The notes: generated by a model from the letters alone, not told the origin. Counted from the first letter of the stretch, positions 34,617 to 43,365 are shown. The stretch is 64,000 nt of DNA from Paenibacillus glycinis (GCF_009909185.1 NZ_JAAAMV010000005.1:124001-188000), one strand, 5' to 3'. Made by a program: numbers and translations.

Positions 34617-35686
34617 CGCTGACCGTCAAGCAAATCAACCGCTTCTGCCTCCTGGCCTGCGCGCCGTTCATCGGACTCGCCATCTGGCTGATGGCCGCGA
34701 ATCTGTCGATCACGCTGCCGGAGAGCGCCTTTCCGCAGCTGGCCTTGACGCAGGCGAACGTGCCGGCGGACGCCGCCAAGCTGACCGCCGGCCTCGACCG
34801 AGCGAAGCAGACGGCGACCGTGACCGCCAAGTCGCTCAAGAAATCGATCGCGCTCTACACGGCCACGAACAAAAGCATGCGCGCCATCGCCACGATCGCC
34901 GCCGCGCAGTCGGACCGGCCCTATCTAATCTACGACCGCCGCATCACGCGGAAGATCGGCGCGCCGGCGAAGCAGATCAATTCCGACAAGGTGCGCGCGC
35001 AGCTGTTCGCGATCCATGCGCAGCACTTCAACGGCTATGCGCTGAAGGTCAAGCTGAAGTCGGAGGGCGCGATGAAAATGGTGCTCGGACAGGACAAATA
35101 CGGCGGCGCGGAGACGACGCTGGCAGCCGCCCAGCGCTACCATGCGATCGCCGGGGTGAACGCCGGCGGCTTCGCGGACGACGGCGGCAAGCGCTACCCG
35201 CTCAGCACCACGATGATGAACGGCAGCTACTTGAACGGCTTCGACCCGTCCTTCAAGGATCTGTTCTTCGTCGGGCTTAGCGACGACATGAAGCTGATCG
35301 GCGGCAAATACGCGAGCAAGGCGCAGCTGGACAGCGAGCAGCCGCGCTTCGGCGCGTCGTTCGTGCCGGTGCTGCTGCAGAACGGCAATCCGCAGCCGAT
35401 TCCCGCGAAATGGCAGACGAGTCCCCTGCGCGCGCCGCGAACGGTCATCGCCAATTACAAGGACGACCAGCTGCTCTTCCTCGTCATCGACGGGCGCAAC
35501 GAGAACGGCAGCTCGGGCGCGACGCTCGCCGAGGTCCAGCTCCTGCTGGAGCGGTACGGCGCGATCGACGGCTACAATCTCGACGGCGGCGGCTCGTCGT
35601 CGCTCGTCTTCGACGGGCGCGTCGTGAACCATCCCTCGGACGGACGGCTTCGTCCGGTGCCGACCCATTTTCTCTTTTTCAAATAG
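34613..35686 (+). CDS. NAGPA-type phosphodiester glycosidase, membrane anchored
   Basis: 357 residues: one N-terminal membrane helix (about 11-30), a helical linker, then the phosphodiester glycosidase (DUF2233/NAGPA) domain (about 130-357) with VNAGGF near residue 183, RTVIANYKDD, and the hallmark NLDGGGSSSLVFDG near residue 322. Members cleave GlcNAc-phosphodiesters in higher organisms and act on exopolysaccharide or wall polymers in bacteria. It starts by ATGA overlap with the coiled-coil membrane protein. It is likely an outward-facing enzyme on a wall or capsule sugar-phosphate. Confidence 0.88.
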   Translation: MTLTVKQINRFCLLACAPFIGLAIWLMAANLSITLPESAFPQLALTQANVPADAAKLTAGLDRAKQTATVTAKSLKKSIALYTATNKSMRAIATIAAAQSDRPYLIYDRRITRKIGAPAKQINSDKVRAQLFAIHAQHFNGYALKVKLKSEGAMKMVLGQDKYGGAETTLAAAQRYHAIAGVNAGGFADDGGKRYPLSTTMMNGSYLNGFDPSFKDLFFVGLSDDMKLIGGKYASKAQLDSEQPRFGASFVPVLLQNGNPQPIPAKWQTSPLRAPRTVIANYKDDQLLFLVIDGRNENGSSGATLAEVQLLLERYGAIDGYNLDGGGSSSLVFDGRVVNHPSDGRLRPVPTHFLFFK

Positions 35687-35813
35687 CTGCCGGTCGGCAG
35701 TCGACGGCTTCGATTCGGCGGCCGATCCATGGCAGCGCGGCGAAGGCCAGGCCTCATTTGCTTTTATTTGCATCCTATATGGTTCGCATCGTTAAACGAT
35801 CGATCGCAGAGCA

Positions 35814-35846
35814 AGGACCCGGAGCTTGATATCCAAGCCCGGGTCC
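35814..35846. terminator. Hairpin between convergent NAGPA-type gene and hflX
   Basis: AGGACCCGGAGCTTG pairs with CAAGCCCGGGTCCT with one bulge. It sits between two convergent genes. Neither side has a clear T run, so termination is only a suggestion. Confidence 0.35.
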
Positions 35847-35908
35847 TCGCTATTTGCATGCAGGAGACGCAGGCGCGCCGCCGCGCGAAGCGCTAGGCGC
35901 GTGCGCGC

Positions 35909-37186
35909 TTATTCCGCCGCCTGCTCCGCGAACAGATGCCGATACTTCTCGTAATCCGCCCGCTTGCATTCCATCGTCAGACGCGTGCCGTTCGCCTCGT
36001 AGCTCGTGGCCTGCACATGGCCGTTGACGTTGAAATACGACACCAGGCGGCCTTCGGTGAACGGGATGACCACCTCGCACTGCACGTAATCCTGGAAGAT
36101 CCGGTCTTTCACGAGCGCGGTCAGCTCTTCGATGCCCGCTTCTTCCTTGACCGAGAGGTACACGCTGTCCCCCTCCACCCGCGGGTACTTCTCGCCGGTC
36201 AGGTCGGTCTTGTTGTACGCGTACAACATCGGAATATGGTCCGCGCCGAGCGCCTTCAGCGTCTCGTTGGTCACGTCGATCAGCCGCTCGTACTCGAGGT
36301 TGGCGTAGTCCACGACCTGGATCAGCAGGTCCGCCTCCGCGACCTCCTCCAGCGTGGAGCGGAACGCCTTGACCAGATGATGCGGCAGCTGGCTGACGAA
36401 GCCGACGGTATCCGTCAGCAGGAACGATTTATGGTCCGGCAGGTCGATGCTGCGGACCGACGTCTCCAGCGTGGCGAACAGCATGTCTTTGGCCAGCACC
36501 TGTTTGTTCGAATCCGGCATGTACTGGTCCAGGATCGCGTTCATGAGGCTGGACTTGCCCGCATTGGTATAGCCGACGAGACAGACGACGGGCACGCCGG
36601 TTTTCTGGCGCTGCTTGCGCTGCACCTGGCGCCGCGCGACGAGCTTCTCCAGCTCGGCCTGCAGGCCGGCGATGCGATCCTCGATGCGCCGGCGGTCGAG
36701 CTCCAGCTTCGTCTCCCCTGTCCCCTTGTTCTTCATGCCCGAGCCGCCGCCTTGGCGGCCGAGCGATTCGCGCAGGCCCGCGAGCCGCGGGAGCATGTAT
36801 TGCAGCTGCGCGACTTCCACCTGCAGCTGGGCTTCGTGCGTCTGGGCGCGTTCGGCGAAGATGTCCAGGATGAGCAGCGTCCGGTCCATGACCTTCTTCT
36901 GCAGCTCGCTCTCCAGGTTGCGGATCTGCGAGGGCGAGAGCTCGTCGTTGAAGATGACGGTCGACGCGTCCAATCCCTCCGCCAGCGCGGACAGCTCGCC
37001 GACCTTGCCGGTGCCGAGGTAATGCGCGCTGTTGATCTTGGCGACGTTTTGCGTCAGCTCGCCGACGACCTCGATGTTGCAGGCCTCCGCGAGATTGCGC
37101 AGCTCCTCCATCGAATAGACGAAGTCGGGCCGGTCGTTCAAGTTCACGCCGACGATAACGGCTTTATTGTTCACTGGTTGTTCCAT
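35909..37186 (-). CDS. hflX: HflX ribosome-splitting GTPase
   Basis: 425-residue GTPase: N-terminal HflX domain (about 1-185, with NDELSPSQIRNLE and GGGSGMKNKGTGETKLE), then a G domain with G1 GYTNAGKSS, G3 DTVGF (in place of DxxG) and G4 NKTD, and a short C-terminal domain. HflX splits stalled or idle 70S ribosomes; HflX-type proteins in Listeria (HflXr) give macrolide/lincosamide tolerance. The frame extends to 37234, but the ATG at 37186 has AAGGAGG 9 nt upstream. A terminator and a long structured leader with a short peptide precede it, pointing to attenuation control. Confidence 0.96.
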   Translation of the reverse strand: MEQPVNNKAVIVGVNLNDRPDFVYSMEELRNLAEACNIEVVGELTQNVAKINSAHYLGTGKVGELSALAEGLDASTVIFNDELSPSQIRNLESELQKKVMDRTLLILDIFAERAQTHEAQLQVEVAQLQYMLPRLAGLRESLGRQGGGSGMKNKGTGETKLELDRRRIEDRIAGLQAELEKLVARRQVQRKQRQKTGVPVVCLVGYTNAGKSSLMNAILDQYMPDSNKQVLAKDMLFATLETSVRSIDLPDHKSFLLTDTVGFVSQLPHHLVKAFRSTLEEVAEADLLIQVVDYANLEYERLIDVTNETLKALGADHIPMLYAYNKTDLTGEKYPRVEGDSVYLSVKEEAGIEELTALVKDRIFQDYVQCEVVIPFTEGRLVSYFNVNGHVQATSYEANGTRLTMECKRADYEKYRHLFAEQAAE

Positions 37187-37222
37187 ATGGGAATTCCTCC
37201 TTAGATTAGGGCCGGGTAAGCC

Positions 37223-37255
37223 AAAAAAACGCACGGGCGCGCTGGCCTGTGCGTT
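37223..37255 (-). terminator. Intrinsic terminator in the hflX leader (likely attenuator)
   Basis: AACGCAC...GTGCGTT with GGC/GCC extension forms a stem followed on the minus strand by seven T, only 37 nt before the hflX ATG. There is no minus-strand gene between it and the hflX promoter other than the 12-codon leader frame, so it must act on the hflX transcript itself. Confidence 0.8.
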
Positions 37256-37545
37256 TTCGCATCACGAAAGAGGAAACCGGATCGCTGCCCGTTCTCGCGC
37301 CCGGAAGCGCATTGTGCTTCCGGCGCGGGCAGATGGTCGTCTCGGGCTGCGGCTGCGTCAAGAGACCCGCCGTAAGCGGCGGGAGTCGACGATGCGCGTT
37401 CCGACTATGATTAAAGGTAACGCGAGTTTCCGGAACGCTTCCGGTTCCGGTTGGTCTCGCGTCTTGGTCAAGCTTCGGGTCACCTTTAATGGGACAGACC
37501 TATCCTGAGTCCTCTGCACAGGGGCAGAGCCTTGGCGCTATTCAA

Positions 37546-37584
37546 TTAGCCGCGCAAAGTTCTCAATCGGATAAAGTCTATCAC
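37546..37584 (-). CDS. hflX leader peptide (12 residues, Arg-Leu-Arg motif)
   Basis: A GTG-started frame of 12 codons reading MIDFIRLRTLRG, with GGAGGG placed 6 nt upstream, an ideal ribosome site. It is the first frame after the predicted promoter. The R-L-R tripeptide is the +x+ motif known to arrest macrolide-bound ribosomes, as in the ErmD leader. Stalling here would change folding of the downstream leader and release the terminator before hflX. The frame and site are seen; the stalling role is inferred. Confidence 0.6.
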   Translation of the reverse strand: MIDFIRLRTLRG

Positions 37585-37616
37585 ACGTAACCCTCCGTTT
37601 CGGTTCAAGTACCGTC

Positions 37617-37646
37617 ATTCTAACATAGGACATTGAAGGATTGCAA
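37617..37646 (-). promoter_or_regulatory. Predicted promoter of hflX
   Basis: On the minus strand TTGCAA and TAGAAT are separated by 18 bp, just downstream of the alcohol dehydrogenase stop and about 430 bp before the hflX ATG. Confidence 0.5.
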
Positions 37647-37667
37647 ATGATTGGCAATCGCTTCGGG

Positions 37668-38690
37668 TTACTCGTTCACCATGACCATCTTGATCGCGGA
37701 GCCGCGGTCGTCGCGCAGTTCCTTCATCGCGTCCGCGAACCCTTCGAGGCCGAACGTATGCGTGACCAGCGCGTCGCCGTCGACCGCGCCCGAGCGAAGC
37801 AGCTCGATGCATTTGGGGAAGAACAGCGCCGGCGTGGCGTGCGAAGCGCGGAGCTGCAGCTTCTTGAAATGAAACTCGTTCGCGTCGAACGCGATCGTCG
37901 CGCCCGGCCCGAATTCGATGCCGATATAGCCGATGACGCCGCCGGTCCGCGCCGCCTTGAACGTGGACGGAATCGTCGCGGGCGGCGCCGTGACGAGCAC
38001 GCGGTCTACGCCGCCGCGCTCGAATTCATAGGTGTCGAGCGGGGTCTTGTCCGTGTAGATGATCTCGTCCGCGCCGAACGCGAGCGCCGTCTCGATCCGC
38101 TTGACGGAATGCGAGCGGGCCGCCGCGTAGATCTTGCGCGCGCCGCGCAGCTTCGCGAGCCGAAGCGCCATGAGGCCGATCGGGCCGAGGCCCACCACCA
38201 GCACGTCGTCTCCCATCCGGATATCGACGACCTCGGTCAGGTCGACCGCGACGCCGAGCGGCTCCACGAGCGAGGCGACCGCGAAGGACAGGCCTTCGAA
38301 CGGCACGACGACTTCCATCGGCGCGACGATGTATTCCGCGAAGCCCATGGAGAAATCGCGTCCCCAGAAGCTCGGCCCTTTATTGCACAGATCGTAGCGC
38401 CCGTCCCGGCACAGCTCGCAGGTCCGGCAATACGTGCTCGTCTCCAGCGTAACCGAGCTGCCTTCCTCGACATGCGAGACGCGCGCGCCCTTGCGCACCA
38501 CGACGCCGGAAATCTCGTGCCCGATCGCTTCCCATTCCTTCGCGGTCATCTTCGCGCTCGTCATGTCCGTCCCGCAGATCCCGCATGCCTTCACGCGGAT
38601 CAATACCTCGTCGTCGCGGATCTCCCCCAGCTCGCCTTCGCGCAGCTCGAATTCGAACGGCGCTTTGACGTACCACGCTTTCGTCTTCAT
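37668..38690 (-). CDS. Zinc-dependent MDR alcohol/polyol dehydrogenase
   Basis: 340 residues of the medium-chain dehydrogenase family. Catalytic zinc ligands C36 and H58-E59 (GHE), structural-zinc cysteines C88, C91, C94 and C102 (CRTCELC...C), and nucleotide fold GLGPIGLMALRLAK near residue 168. It is close to sorbitol, threonine and galactitol-phosphate dehydrogenases; the sugar substrate is not determined. It is transcribed away from the NagB-like gene and lies upstream of the hflX promoter. Confidence 0.9.
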   Translation of the reverse strand: MKTKAWYVKAPFEFELREGELGEIRDDEVLIRVKACGICGTDMTSAKMTAKEWEAIGHEISGVVVRKGARVSHVEEGSSVTLETSTYCRTCELCRDGRYDLCNKGPSFWGRDFSMGFAEYIVAPMEVVVPFEGLSFAVASLVEPLGVAVDLTEVVDIRMGDDVLVVGLGPIGLMALRLAKLRGARKIYAAARSHSVKRIETALAFGADEIIYTDKTPLDTYEFERGGVDRVLVTAPPATIPSTFKAARTGGVIGYIGIEFGPGATIAFDANEFHFKKLQLRASHATPALFFPKCIELLRSGAVDGDALVTHTFGLEGFADAMKELRDDRGSAIKMVMVNE

Positions 38691-38919
38691 GCTCCTTGCC
38701 TCCCCCGAAAATCTTCCGTAATCGCCTTAACGACTCTATTATACGCCGCAACGGACGCCGGCGAACAGCGCAAACGGACAATGCGCATCAAACGAGTGCA
38801 CCAAATGTTCGCTTCGCGGTATCGACAATTCCTTCGCGATTTGCCATGCTTAATGGGCGGCGGCGTCGAACGCTGGGCTGCCGGCGCGATTATCGGAATA
38901 CCAAGGAGGCAGCAGCACA

Positions 38920-39696
38920 TTGAAGGTACATATCCTACCGCTTGAACACATCGGCCCCTACATTGCCGATCAAGTCACGCACACCGCATCCGCGAAGCCG
39001 GAGGCCCTGATCGCCTGGACGACCGGCAACACGCCGCTTCGGACCGGCATTTACCGGGAGCTGATCGCCAGGGAGCAGGCGAACGGGCTCGACCTCTCGT
39101 CCTGCTGGTTCGTGAACCCCGACGAGCAGATCGGCATTCCCCGCGCGCATGAGGAAAGCTATTATACGTACATGAAACGCCACTTCTTCGACCATATCCG
39201 CCATTCCGAGGACAGGCGCTTCATTCCGGACGGCGCCGCCGCAGACGCCGCTGCCGAATGCGAGCGCATGGAGCAGTTCATCGAGGATCATGGCGGCATC
39301 GATTACCAGCTGGTCGGCATCGGCATCAACGGCCATATCTGCTTCATCGAGCCCGCCGCCTCCCTGCCCGCGCGCTGCTTCGTGACGGACATCGCGGACG
39401 TCAACCGCCGGCTCTATGCGCCGCTGTTCGGCGGCAAGCTCGAGGACGTGCCGGAGACGGCCATCACGTTCGGCTGGGGCACGGTCATGAAATCCCGCCG
39501 GATCAGCCTCGTCGCCGTCGGCAAGGACAAAGCGGAGATCGTGGCGCGCGCGCTGCTCGGCCCGATCACGACCGAGTTGCCGGCAACGCTGCTTCAGCTT
39601 CATCCGAACGCCGAGATCGTGCTGGACGAAGCCGCCGCGGCGCTCTATCTGCAGGCGCAAGCCGAAGCGGCCGAACGGCGCGGAGCGCGGGCATGA
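38920..39696 (+). CDS. Glucosamine-6-phosphate deaminase/6-phosphogluconolactonase-like protein
   Basis: 258 residues of the NagB/SugarP-isomerase fold: TTGNTPLRTGIYREL (phosphate loop), WFVNPDEQIG, and GIGINGHICFIEPA, the NagB active-site pattern with His. The start is a TTG; AAGGAGG lies 10 nt upstream and no ATG alternative fits. The stop overlaps the ATG of the M81 gene. It probably isomerises/deaminates or hydrolyses a sugar phosphate in a pathway with that partner. NagB proper is likely but a diverged member is possible. Confidence 0.82.
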   Translation: MKVHILPLEHIGPYIADQVTHTASAKPEALIAWTTGNTPLRTGIYRELIAREQANGLDLSSCWFVNPDEQIGIPRAHEESYYTYMKRHFFDHIRHSEDRRFIPDGAAADAAAECERMEQFIEDHGGIDYQLVGIGINGHICFIEPAASLPARCFVTDIADVNRRLYAPLFGGKLEDVPETAITFGWGTVMKSRRISLVAVGKDKAEIVARALLGPITTELPATLLQLHPNAEIVLDEAAAALYLQAQAEAAERRGARA

Positions 39697-41156
39697 CCAA
39701 GGACGAAGCGCATCCGGGGAAGAAAGCGAGAATCGCCGTCGCCGGCATAATGCACGAGACCAACACCTTTACCGCGCTGCGCACGGGCCTGGCGGACTTT
39801 ACCGTCGCGGCCGGCCAAGAGGTGCATGCGGTTGCCCGCTGGAAGGGCAATGTGTTCGACGGCATCCTCGGCACGCTGGACGACCTGGGCGCAGAGGCCG
39901 TGCCGGTCTACTTCGCCCGCGCGCTGCCCTCCGGCTTGATCGAGGCGGCGGCGTTCGAAGCGATCTGCGACCGCATCGCGGACGGCATCGCCGGCTGCGG
40001 TCCGATCGACGGCATCTGCCTCGCGCTGCACGGCTCGATGTGCGCGGAGGGCTGCGACGATTCGGAGGGCGAGCTGCTGGCGAGGCTGCGGGCCGCGGTC
40101 GGCAGGGAGCTGCCGATCGTCTGCGCGCTCGACATGCACGCGACGGTGACGGCGGCCATGATCGCGCACGCCGATGCCTTTGCCGCTTATCGCACGGCGC
40201 CGCACATCGATGAATACGATACCGGAGCCCGGGCGGCCAAGCTGCTCCATGAAGCCTTGGCCACGGGGCGCAAGCTCGTGAACGAGTGGTCCGAGATCCC
40301 CGTCCTGATCGCGGGCGAACAATCGGAGACCGGCGTTCAGCCCATGCGCGACCTGATGGAGGCTTTGCGCCTGGAAGAGCGCGCCCCGGATGCCGGCCCG
40401 CGCAGCGCGTCCTACCTGCTCGGCTTTCCTTGGGCCGACTCGCCGTTCGGCGGCTGCGCGGCTATCGTCAGCGGGTTCGAGGAGGAGCGCGCGGAGCTCC
40501 GCCAAGCCGCCGGCCGTCTCGCCGAGCTGTTCTGGGCGAAACGGCAGGCATTCGCCTTCTCCACCGAAGCGGCCTTGCTGGAGGAAGCGCTCGACCTTGC
40601 CGCGGGCGAACCGCGCAAGCCCGTGATTCTCTCCGATTCCGGCGACAATCCGACGGCCGGCGCCTCGCAGGACGTGACCCTCGTCGTCCAAGCGCTTATC
40701 GCCCGGCGCGCCGAGCGCGCGCTGGTTGCGACCATTTTCGATCCGGCCGCCGTGCTTGCCTGCGAGACGGCCGGCGCCGGCGGAAACGCCGAACTGCGGC
40801 TTGGCCGGTTGAATCCTTATGAAACCGCGCCGTCGCCGCTGCCGCTGCATGCCGCCGTCGTGCGCACCGGTACCGTGCTGGACGTGAATTACGCGGTCGC
40901 GGCGGTCGGCGGCATCACGATCGTCATCTCCGATCGACGGACCGCCGTCTACGACCCCGCCATCCTGGAGGCGCTCGGTCTCCGGCCCGGCGCCTTCGAC
41001 CTGCTGGTCGTCAAGAGCGGCTACTTAAGCCCCGCCTACAAAGCGCTGGCCGAACGAACGATCCTGGCGCTGACGCCGGGCGATACCGACGAACGGTTGT
41101 CGGAGCTGCCCTACCGGCGGCTGAGACGCCCGATCTATCCGCTCGACGAGATGTGA
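39693..41156 (+). CDS. M81-family (MlrC-like, DUF1485) metallopeptidase
   Basis: 487 residues. N-terminal domain with GIMHETNTF (metal His/Glu near residue 22), ALHGSM and CALDMHATVT, and later DSGDNPTAGASQD, the typical M81 pattern. MlrC of sphingomonads cleaves linearised microcystin, but most members are found in sugar or amino-acid operons and their substrates are unknown. It is translated with the NagB-like gene (ATGA overlap) and ends before a good terminator. I suspect an amidohydrolase step on an amino-sugar derivative; this is inference. Confidence 0.85.
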   Translation: MTKDEAHPGKKARIAVAGIMHETNTFTALRTGLADFTVAAGQEVHAVARWKGNVFDGILGTLDDLGAEAVPVYFARALPSGLIEAAAFEAICDRIADGIAGCGPIDGICLALHGSMCAEGCDDSEGELLARLRAAVGRELPIVCALDMHATVTAAMIAHADAFAAYRTAPHIDEYDTGARAAKLLHEALATGRKLVNEWSEIPVLIAGEQSETGVQPMRDLMEALRLEERAPDAGPRSASYLLGFPWADSPFGGCAAIVSGFEEERAELRQAAGRLAELFWAKRQAFAFSTEAALLEEALDLAAGEPRKPVILSDSGDNPTAGASQDVTLVVQALIARRAERALVATIFDPAAVLACETAGAGGNAELRLGRLNPYETAPSPLPLHAAVVRTGTVLDVNYAVAAVGGITIVISDRRTAVYDPAILEALGLRPGAFDLLVVKSGYLSPAYKALAERTILALTPGDTDERLSELPYRRLRRPIYPLDEM

Positions 41157-41310
41157 ACGACGGAAGCGGCACTTTGCGGACAACGAATGCGTACGCGGTT
41201 GCGCCCGTCGGCGGCCGGCTCGATCGATGCAGCCGATTGATGCTGGACAAAAGGCATTATTGGGTCATGCTCGGTACCACCGACAGCGCGAACGAGCTGA
41301 GCGCACGAAA

Positions 41311-41337
41311 GCCCGACCGCGAACGGTCGGGCTTCTT
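41311..41337 (+). terminator. Intrinsic terminator downstream of the M81 gene
   Basis: A 9-bp stem GCCCGACCG/CGGTCGGGC with CGAA loop, followed by TTCTTT. It lies 155 bp after the M81 stop, the only plus-strand unit ending here. The gap 41157-41430 holds nothing else. Confidence 0.75.
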
Positions 41338-41430
41338 TGCATGCGATGCGGATATTCCCGCGGCCCCGCTCCTCCGGTAAGCGGCGGCGGCACTCTGCGA
41401 ACTGCCGGGCATGCGCCACTCGGCCGGCCG

Positions 41431-42051
41431 CTACCGTTCCCGACTGTGGCTGTACTGCACGAAGAAGCGCTGCAATTCCCTCCGGTGCGTGTACGCGAGC
41501 AGCAGGAAGCTGGCCAGCCAGCACAGCAGAATCGCGCCGGAATACCCCCTGGCGAACAGATAGACCGAGAGCAGCAGCATGCCGAGCACGACTTGGAAGC
41601 CGTCCGCCTCCGAAGAGGTCGGCCTTCCCTTCGTGAACAGCCGCGAACCGGCCAGCAGGACCGCGAGAATAACGGCATACGCGAGCGAGGCGGCGAATCC
41701 CGTCAGCGCGCTCCACACGCCGAACGTCACCGCGATCGCCTTGCCTCCCCGCCAGCCGAGAAAGGGGGAGAACGCATGGCCCAAGATCGCCGCGGCAGCC
41801 GGCAGCACGATGCCGAAGCCGGCCGCGGAGCCGAATTTCACGATCCAGATCAGGGGCACGTACCCCTTGAGGAAGTCGAGCGCGATGCCGGCCAACCCGT
41901 ACGAATAGCCCGCCGCCTTCCACAGGTTCAACGCGCCGGGATTGCCGTCGCCGATGTCTTTCAGGTTGTGGTTCGCCATCCGGCCGAGCCAATACGAGAA
42001 CATGAGGGAACCGGACAGAAAAGACAGGACCGCCCACAGGATGATGATCAA
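41431..42051 (-). CDS. PlsY-like glycerol-3-phosphate acyltransferase paralogue
   Basis: 206 residues with about six membrane helices and PlsY motifs DIGDGNPGALNLWKAAG (motif 1 with Ser to Asp change), GHAFSPFLGWRGGKAIAVTFG (motif 2) and YLFARGYSGAILL. PlsY makes lysophosphatidate from acyl-phosphate. The start is a TTG that overlaps the stop of the GT2 gene (TTGA), so the pair is coupled. As a partner of a CrtQ-like glycosyltransferase it may acylate a glycolipid rather than feed general phospholipid synthesis. Confidence 0.82.
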   Translation of the reverse strand: MIIILWAVLSFLSGSLMFSYWLGRMANHNLKDIGDGNPGALNLWKAAGYSYGLAGIALDFLKGYVPLIWIVKFGSAAGFGIVLPAAAAILGHAFSPFLGWRGGKAIAVTFGVWSALTGFAASLAYAVILAVLLAGSRLFTKGRPTSSEADGFQVVLGMLLLSVYLFARGYSGAILLCWLASFLLLAYTHRRELQRFFVQYSHSRER

Positions 42052-43145
42052 TTTTTCCGGCCTCCCACTTCGATTCGCCTTCCCTTCCAAGCGACGCGCC
42101 CCAAGAACACGACCTGGTAGAGCGAGTAAAGCATGACGTAGAGGAAAAAGACGGTGCTCAGCACGTGAAGCACGGGCAGCCATCGTCCGAAGCGCCCCGT
42201 ATAACGGATGAAATAATAGATCTGCGCCGTATACAGCGCATAGCCGGCGAGCAGCGGCAGCGCCCCCGGAACGCCGACCACGAAAGGTCCCGCTTCGGCG
42301 GCGATCAAGCCGATCAGCCAGATGGCCACGAACAGCGTCGTCCTTCCGTTCAGCTTGCTCGTGCTGAGCACCGCCCCTTTGCTGAATCCTTCGATCTCGC
42401 CGCGTATGCCGCCGGGATACATGCGGAAGGAAACCATGCCGCAGCCGATGAAATTGGTGACCGCAATGCCGGCCTCCATGAATTTGGCGCCGAGGTTCAG
42501 GTCGTCCAAGAGCTCGGACTTGATCGCCTCGTGCCCTTGCGCCTTCTCGTAATCTTCGCGGGCGGCGAGGATGCAGGACCCGTAAAGGCCTTTCTTCGGA
42601 TTGGTTCGCTCGAACGGCGACGTGAAGGCGAACACGCCGAGGATGTTCGGAACCAGCGCCAACTTTTCGTAAAGCTTCTCCGTGTGGTGATACGGGACGA
42701 CCGAGACGACGCCTCCGGCCTCTTCTCTCGCCGCGAGCAGCGATTCCAGCGCGCGGGGAGCGAGCCGGACGTCCGCGTCGAGAAAGGCGATCAGATCGCC
42801 GGACGCGCGCTTGTAGCCGTTCCAGACGGCCCAGTTCTTGCCCGTCCAACCCGGCGGAGGCGGCGTGCCGGGCACGACGGTCACGCCGAAGCCCTCCGCG
42901 ACGGCTCTCGTCCGGTCTTCCGAGCCGTCGTCCACGACGATGATCTCGAACGGCGCGAAGGTTTGGGCTTGCAGCGAACCAAGCAGATGAGGCAGGTTAT
43001 GCGCTTCGTTTCTTGCCGGGATGATCATGGACAGCTTGCCCGGAGAAAGGGACCGGCCGCTGCGGACGGGAATCGTTCTGCGATGGAACAAGACATGACC
43101 CGAGGCACATGCGGCCGCCATCAGCGCTAGAATCAGCAAGCCCAT
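42048..43145 (-). CDS. GT2 glycosyltransferase, CrtQ-like
   Basis: 365 residues: N-terminal membrane helix, GT-A catalytic domain with SMIIPARNEAHNLP, VVDDGSEDRT, FLDADVRL, and PPPPGWTGKNWAVWNG, the last being typical of CrtQ-type glycosyltransferases. Three or four C-terminal membrane helices follow (about 260-345). GGGGGTGAGG precedes the ATG. In staphyloxanthin-type pathways CrtQ glycosylates a carotenoid acid and an acyltransferase follows. Here a PlsY-like acyltransferase follows, but no carotenoid genes are seen nearby. A membrane glycolipid is the safer inference. Confidence 0.85.
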   Translation of the reverse strand: MGLLILALMAAACASGHVLFHRRTIPVRSGRSLSPGKLSMIIPARNEAHNLPHLLGSLQAQTFAPFEIIVVDDGSEDRTRAVAEGFGVTVVPGTPPPPGWTGKNWAVWNGYKRASGDLIAFLDADVRLAPRALESLLAAREEAGGVVSVVPYHHTEKLYEKLALVPNILGVFAFTSPFERTNPKKGLYGSCILAAREDYEKAQGHEAIKSELLDDLNLGAKFMEAGIAVTNFIGCGMVSFRMYPGGIRGEIEGFSKGAVLSTSKLNGRTTLFVAIWLIGLIAAEAGPFVVGVPGALPLLAGYALYTAQIYYFIRYTGRFGRWLPVLHVLSTVFFLYVMLYSLYQVVFLGRVAWKGRRIEVGGRKN

Positions 43146-43255
43146 ACCCTCACCCCCTGAATAGTTTAGGATATGAATCTATCATAAAATATATTTCTAG
43201 AAACTTCCATGCTTTGCAAGAGATTGGGAAGGCATCTTTGGCGCAAGCCAAACAC

Positions 43256-43277
43256 CCGCAACCCTGCGCGGTTGCGG
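43256..43277 (-). terminator. Weak terminator candidate after GH39
   Basis: CCGCAACC/GGTTGCGG forms an 8-bp stem about 90 bp downstream of the GH39 stop; on the minus strand it is followed by GTGTTTGG, a poor T run. Confidence 0.35.
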
Positions 43278-43365
43278 ATGCACGCAGCGAGACTCTCCGT
43301 CGCGATCGGGCTCCGACGCCGCCGGCGTGCGGGCCGTGCGGCATTCATCGGCATCCGCCGTCCGG

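Larger units (their letters stand above)
37223..37610 (-). ncRNA. Long structured 5' leader of hflX
   Basis: About 390 nt from the predicted start to the terminator. After the leader peptide the RNA can form CTCTGC/GCAGAG (near 37510-37535), a 12-bp stem ATTAAAGGTGAC/GTTACCTTTAAT (37413-37424 with 37480-37491) enclosing CCGGAA-type hairpins, CCCGCCG-CTTA-CGGCGGG (37367-37384), a long CTGCCCG/CGGGCAG stem (37284-37330) and the terminator. It resembles ribosome-controlled attenuators of antibiotic-resistance genes. It is not an RNase P, tmRNA or T-box that I can recognise. Confidence 0.6.

Noticed and set aside
41260..41290. GGTGGTACCGAGCATGACCC on the minus strand, resembling a T-box antiterminator motif
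   Set aside because: No minus-strand gene follows (genes there run plus), no specifier stem is seen, and the nearby hairpin is the terminator of the M81 gene.
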